NCBI GenBank assembly: GCA_021784835.1
Contig: JAJYHI010000064.1
Coordinates: forward strand, 1-13,876
Direction: 5' to 3'
Source: a bacterium
GTDB taxonomy: Bacteria > SZUA-79 > Acidulodesulfobacterales > Acidulodesulfobacteraceae
Length of the DNA stretch: 13,876 nt
In this document: positions 13,446 through 13,876 of the stretch, piece after piece
How the letters are laid out: each line of letters starts with the position of its first letter
Position numbering within the stretch: the stretch's first letter is position 1
Position numbers and translations under genes: made by a program
Notes under the pieces: generated by a model
The model's input: only the letters and a program-made list of their open reading frames with translations
The model's database searches: none
What the model was told of the DNA's origin: nothing

Positions 13446-13876
13446 TTACCTCCCTATCGAATAATAATCGAAACCGCTTTCGAGCATTCTTTTTTTGTCG
13501 TAAATATTTCTTCCGTCGAATACCGCGGCGGTTTTCAGCGCGGCTTTAATTTTATCGAAATCCGGCACCCTGAAATCGTTCCATTCCGTGGCGATTATTA
13601 GTCCGTCGGAACCTTTGAGCGCGCCGTACATATCTTCCGCATATTCTATTTCCGAGAAAATTTTTCTGGTATTGTCCATGGCTATAGGGTCGTAAGCTTT
13701 AATTTTAGCGCCGTAGGAAAGAAGTTTAGATATTATGACTAAAGACGGAGCTTCCCTTATATCGTCGGTTTTAGGCTTAAAAGACAGTCCCCAGAGGGCG
13801 AAAGTCCTGCCTGCTATATCTCCCTTGAAATGCTTTAATATAAAATCTACGATAATTTCTTTCTGCGAAGCATTCA
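13446..13876 (-). CDS. ugd: UDP-glucose 6-dehydrogenase, C-terminal part only
   Basis: The reading frame enters at the window edge and gives 142 complete codons, ending at TAA (complement of 13446-13448). The visible portion is the C-terminal UDP-binding domain, with TFALWGLSFKPKTDDIREAPS, the signature of UDP-glucose rather than GDP-mannose dehydrogenases, followed by GAKIKAYDP and DGRNIYD near the end. The enzyme oxidises UDP-glucose to UDP-glucuronate with two NAD+. The catalytic Cys and the N-terminal Rossmann domain lie off the window. Together with manC it supplies sugar nucleotides for surface polysaccharide. A Met at 13679 is internal, since the family similarity continues well upstream of it. 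Confidence 0.93.
   Translation of the reverse strand, partial: NASQKEIIVDFILKHFKGDIAGRTFALWGLSFKPKTDDIREAPSLVIISKLLSYGAKIKAYDPIAMDNTRKIFSEIEYAEDMYGALKGSDGLIIATEWNDFRVPDFDKIKAALKTAAVFDGRNIYDKKRMLESGFDYYSIGR
13449..13454 (-). promoter_or_regulatory. Ribosome binding site deciding the TTG start of manC
   Basis: GGGAGG on the minus strand, overlapping the last codons of ugd and ten bases before the TTG. It indicates translational linkage between the two genes. Confidence 0.6.

Noticed and set aside
13446..13876. GDP-mannose dehydrogenase (AlgD) next to manC
   Set aside because: The FKPKTDDIREAPS signature and following residues match UDP-glucose dehydrogenases, while AlgD usually has a different sequence here.

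Overview
The window is AT-rich and densely coded. It looks like a chromosomal segment of a Gram-negative bacterium: an outer-membrane secretin and a complete inner-membrane pilus assembly platform are encoded together. No rRNA, tRNA or other taxonomic marker is present. The style (AT-rich, fast-diverging type IV pilus genes with a PilB/GspE that keeps its zinc tetracysteine) would suit a deltaproteobacterium-like or candidate-phylum lineage, but I cannot place it further.

Layout. (1) Positions 1-421: the C-terminal part of a HepT-family toxin on the plus strand, followed on the minus strand by a start-less ORF that may be a decayed antitoxin-like gene. (2) Positions 501-11281: one minus-strand array of twelve tightly packed or overlapping genes, read right to left. 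In order of transcription they are a secreted STN-like protein, a minor pilin, a pilin fused to a glycine-rich tip domain, a GspL/PilM-N-like protein, a GspM/PilO-like protein, a PilP/GspC-like protein, a secretin, a probable major pilin, a PilB/GspE ATPase, a PilC/GspF platform protein, a membrane GGDEF diguanylate cyclase and a small membrane protein. (3) Positions 11282-11737: a non-coding divergent region with a perfect 46-bp palindrome, a 15-bp inverted repeat and a cluster of TGACA pentamers. (4) Positions 11738-12013: a small hypothetical gene on the plus strand. (5) Positions 12026-13876: manC (GDP-mannose synthesis) and the 3' end of ugd (UDP-glucuronate synthesis), on the minus strand and probably part of a polysaccharide cluster extending off the window.

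How the genes fit together. The central array encodes nearly everything needed to build a type IV (probably IVb/R64-like or MSHA-like) pilus or a pilus-like secretion machine. The gaps are a prepilin peptidase and a retraction ATPase, neither of which is in the window. The assembly ATPase has a tandem MshEN-like N-terminus, a domain class that can bind cyclic di-GMP, and the same array ends with a cyclic di-GMP synthase, so a local second-messenger circuit controlling the pilus is plausible. The most striking element is the pilin at 9110-10213. Its N-terminus is a prepilin signal lacking Glu5, as in tip pilins, and after a proline-rich linker its C-terminus is a polyglycine-rich module of the kind found at phage tail-fibre tips. 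I read it as a pilus-tip adhesin that uses a phage-like receptor-binding fold.
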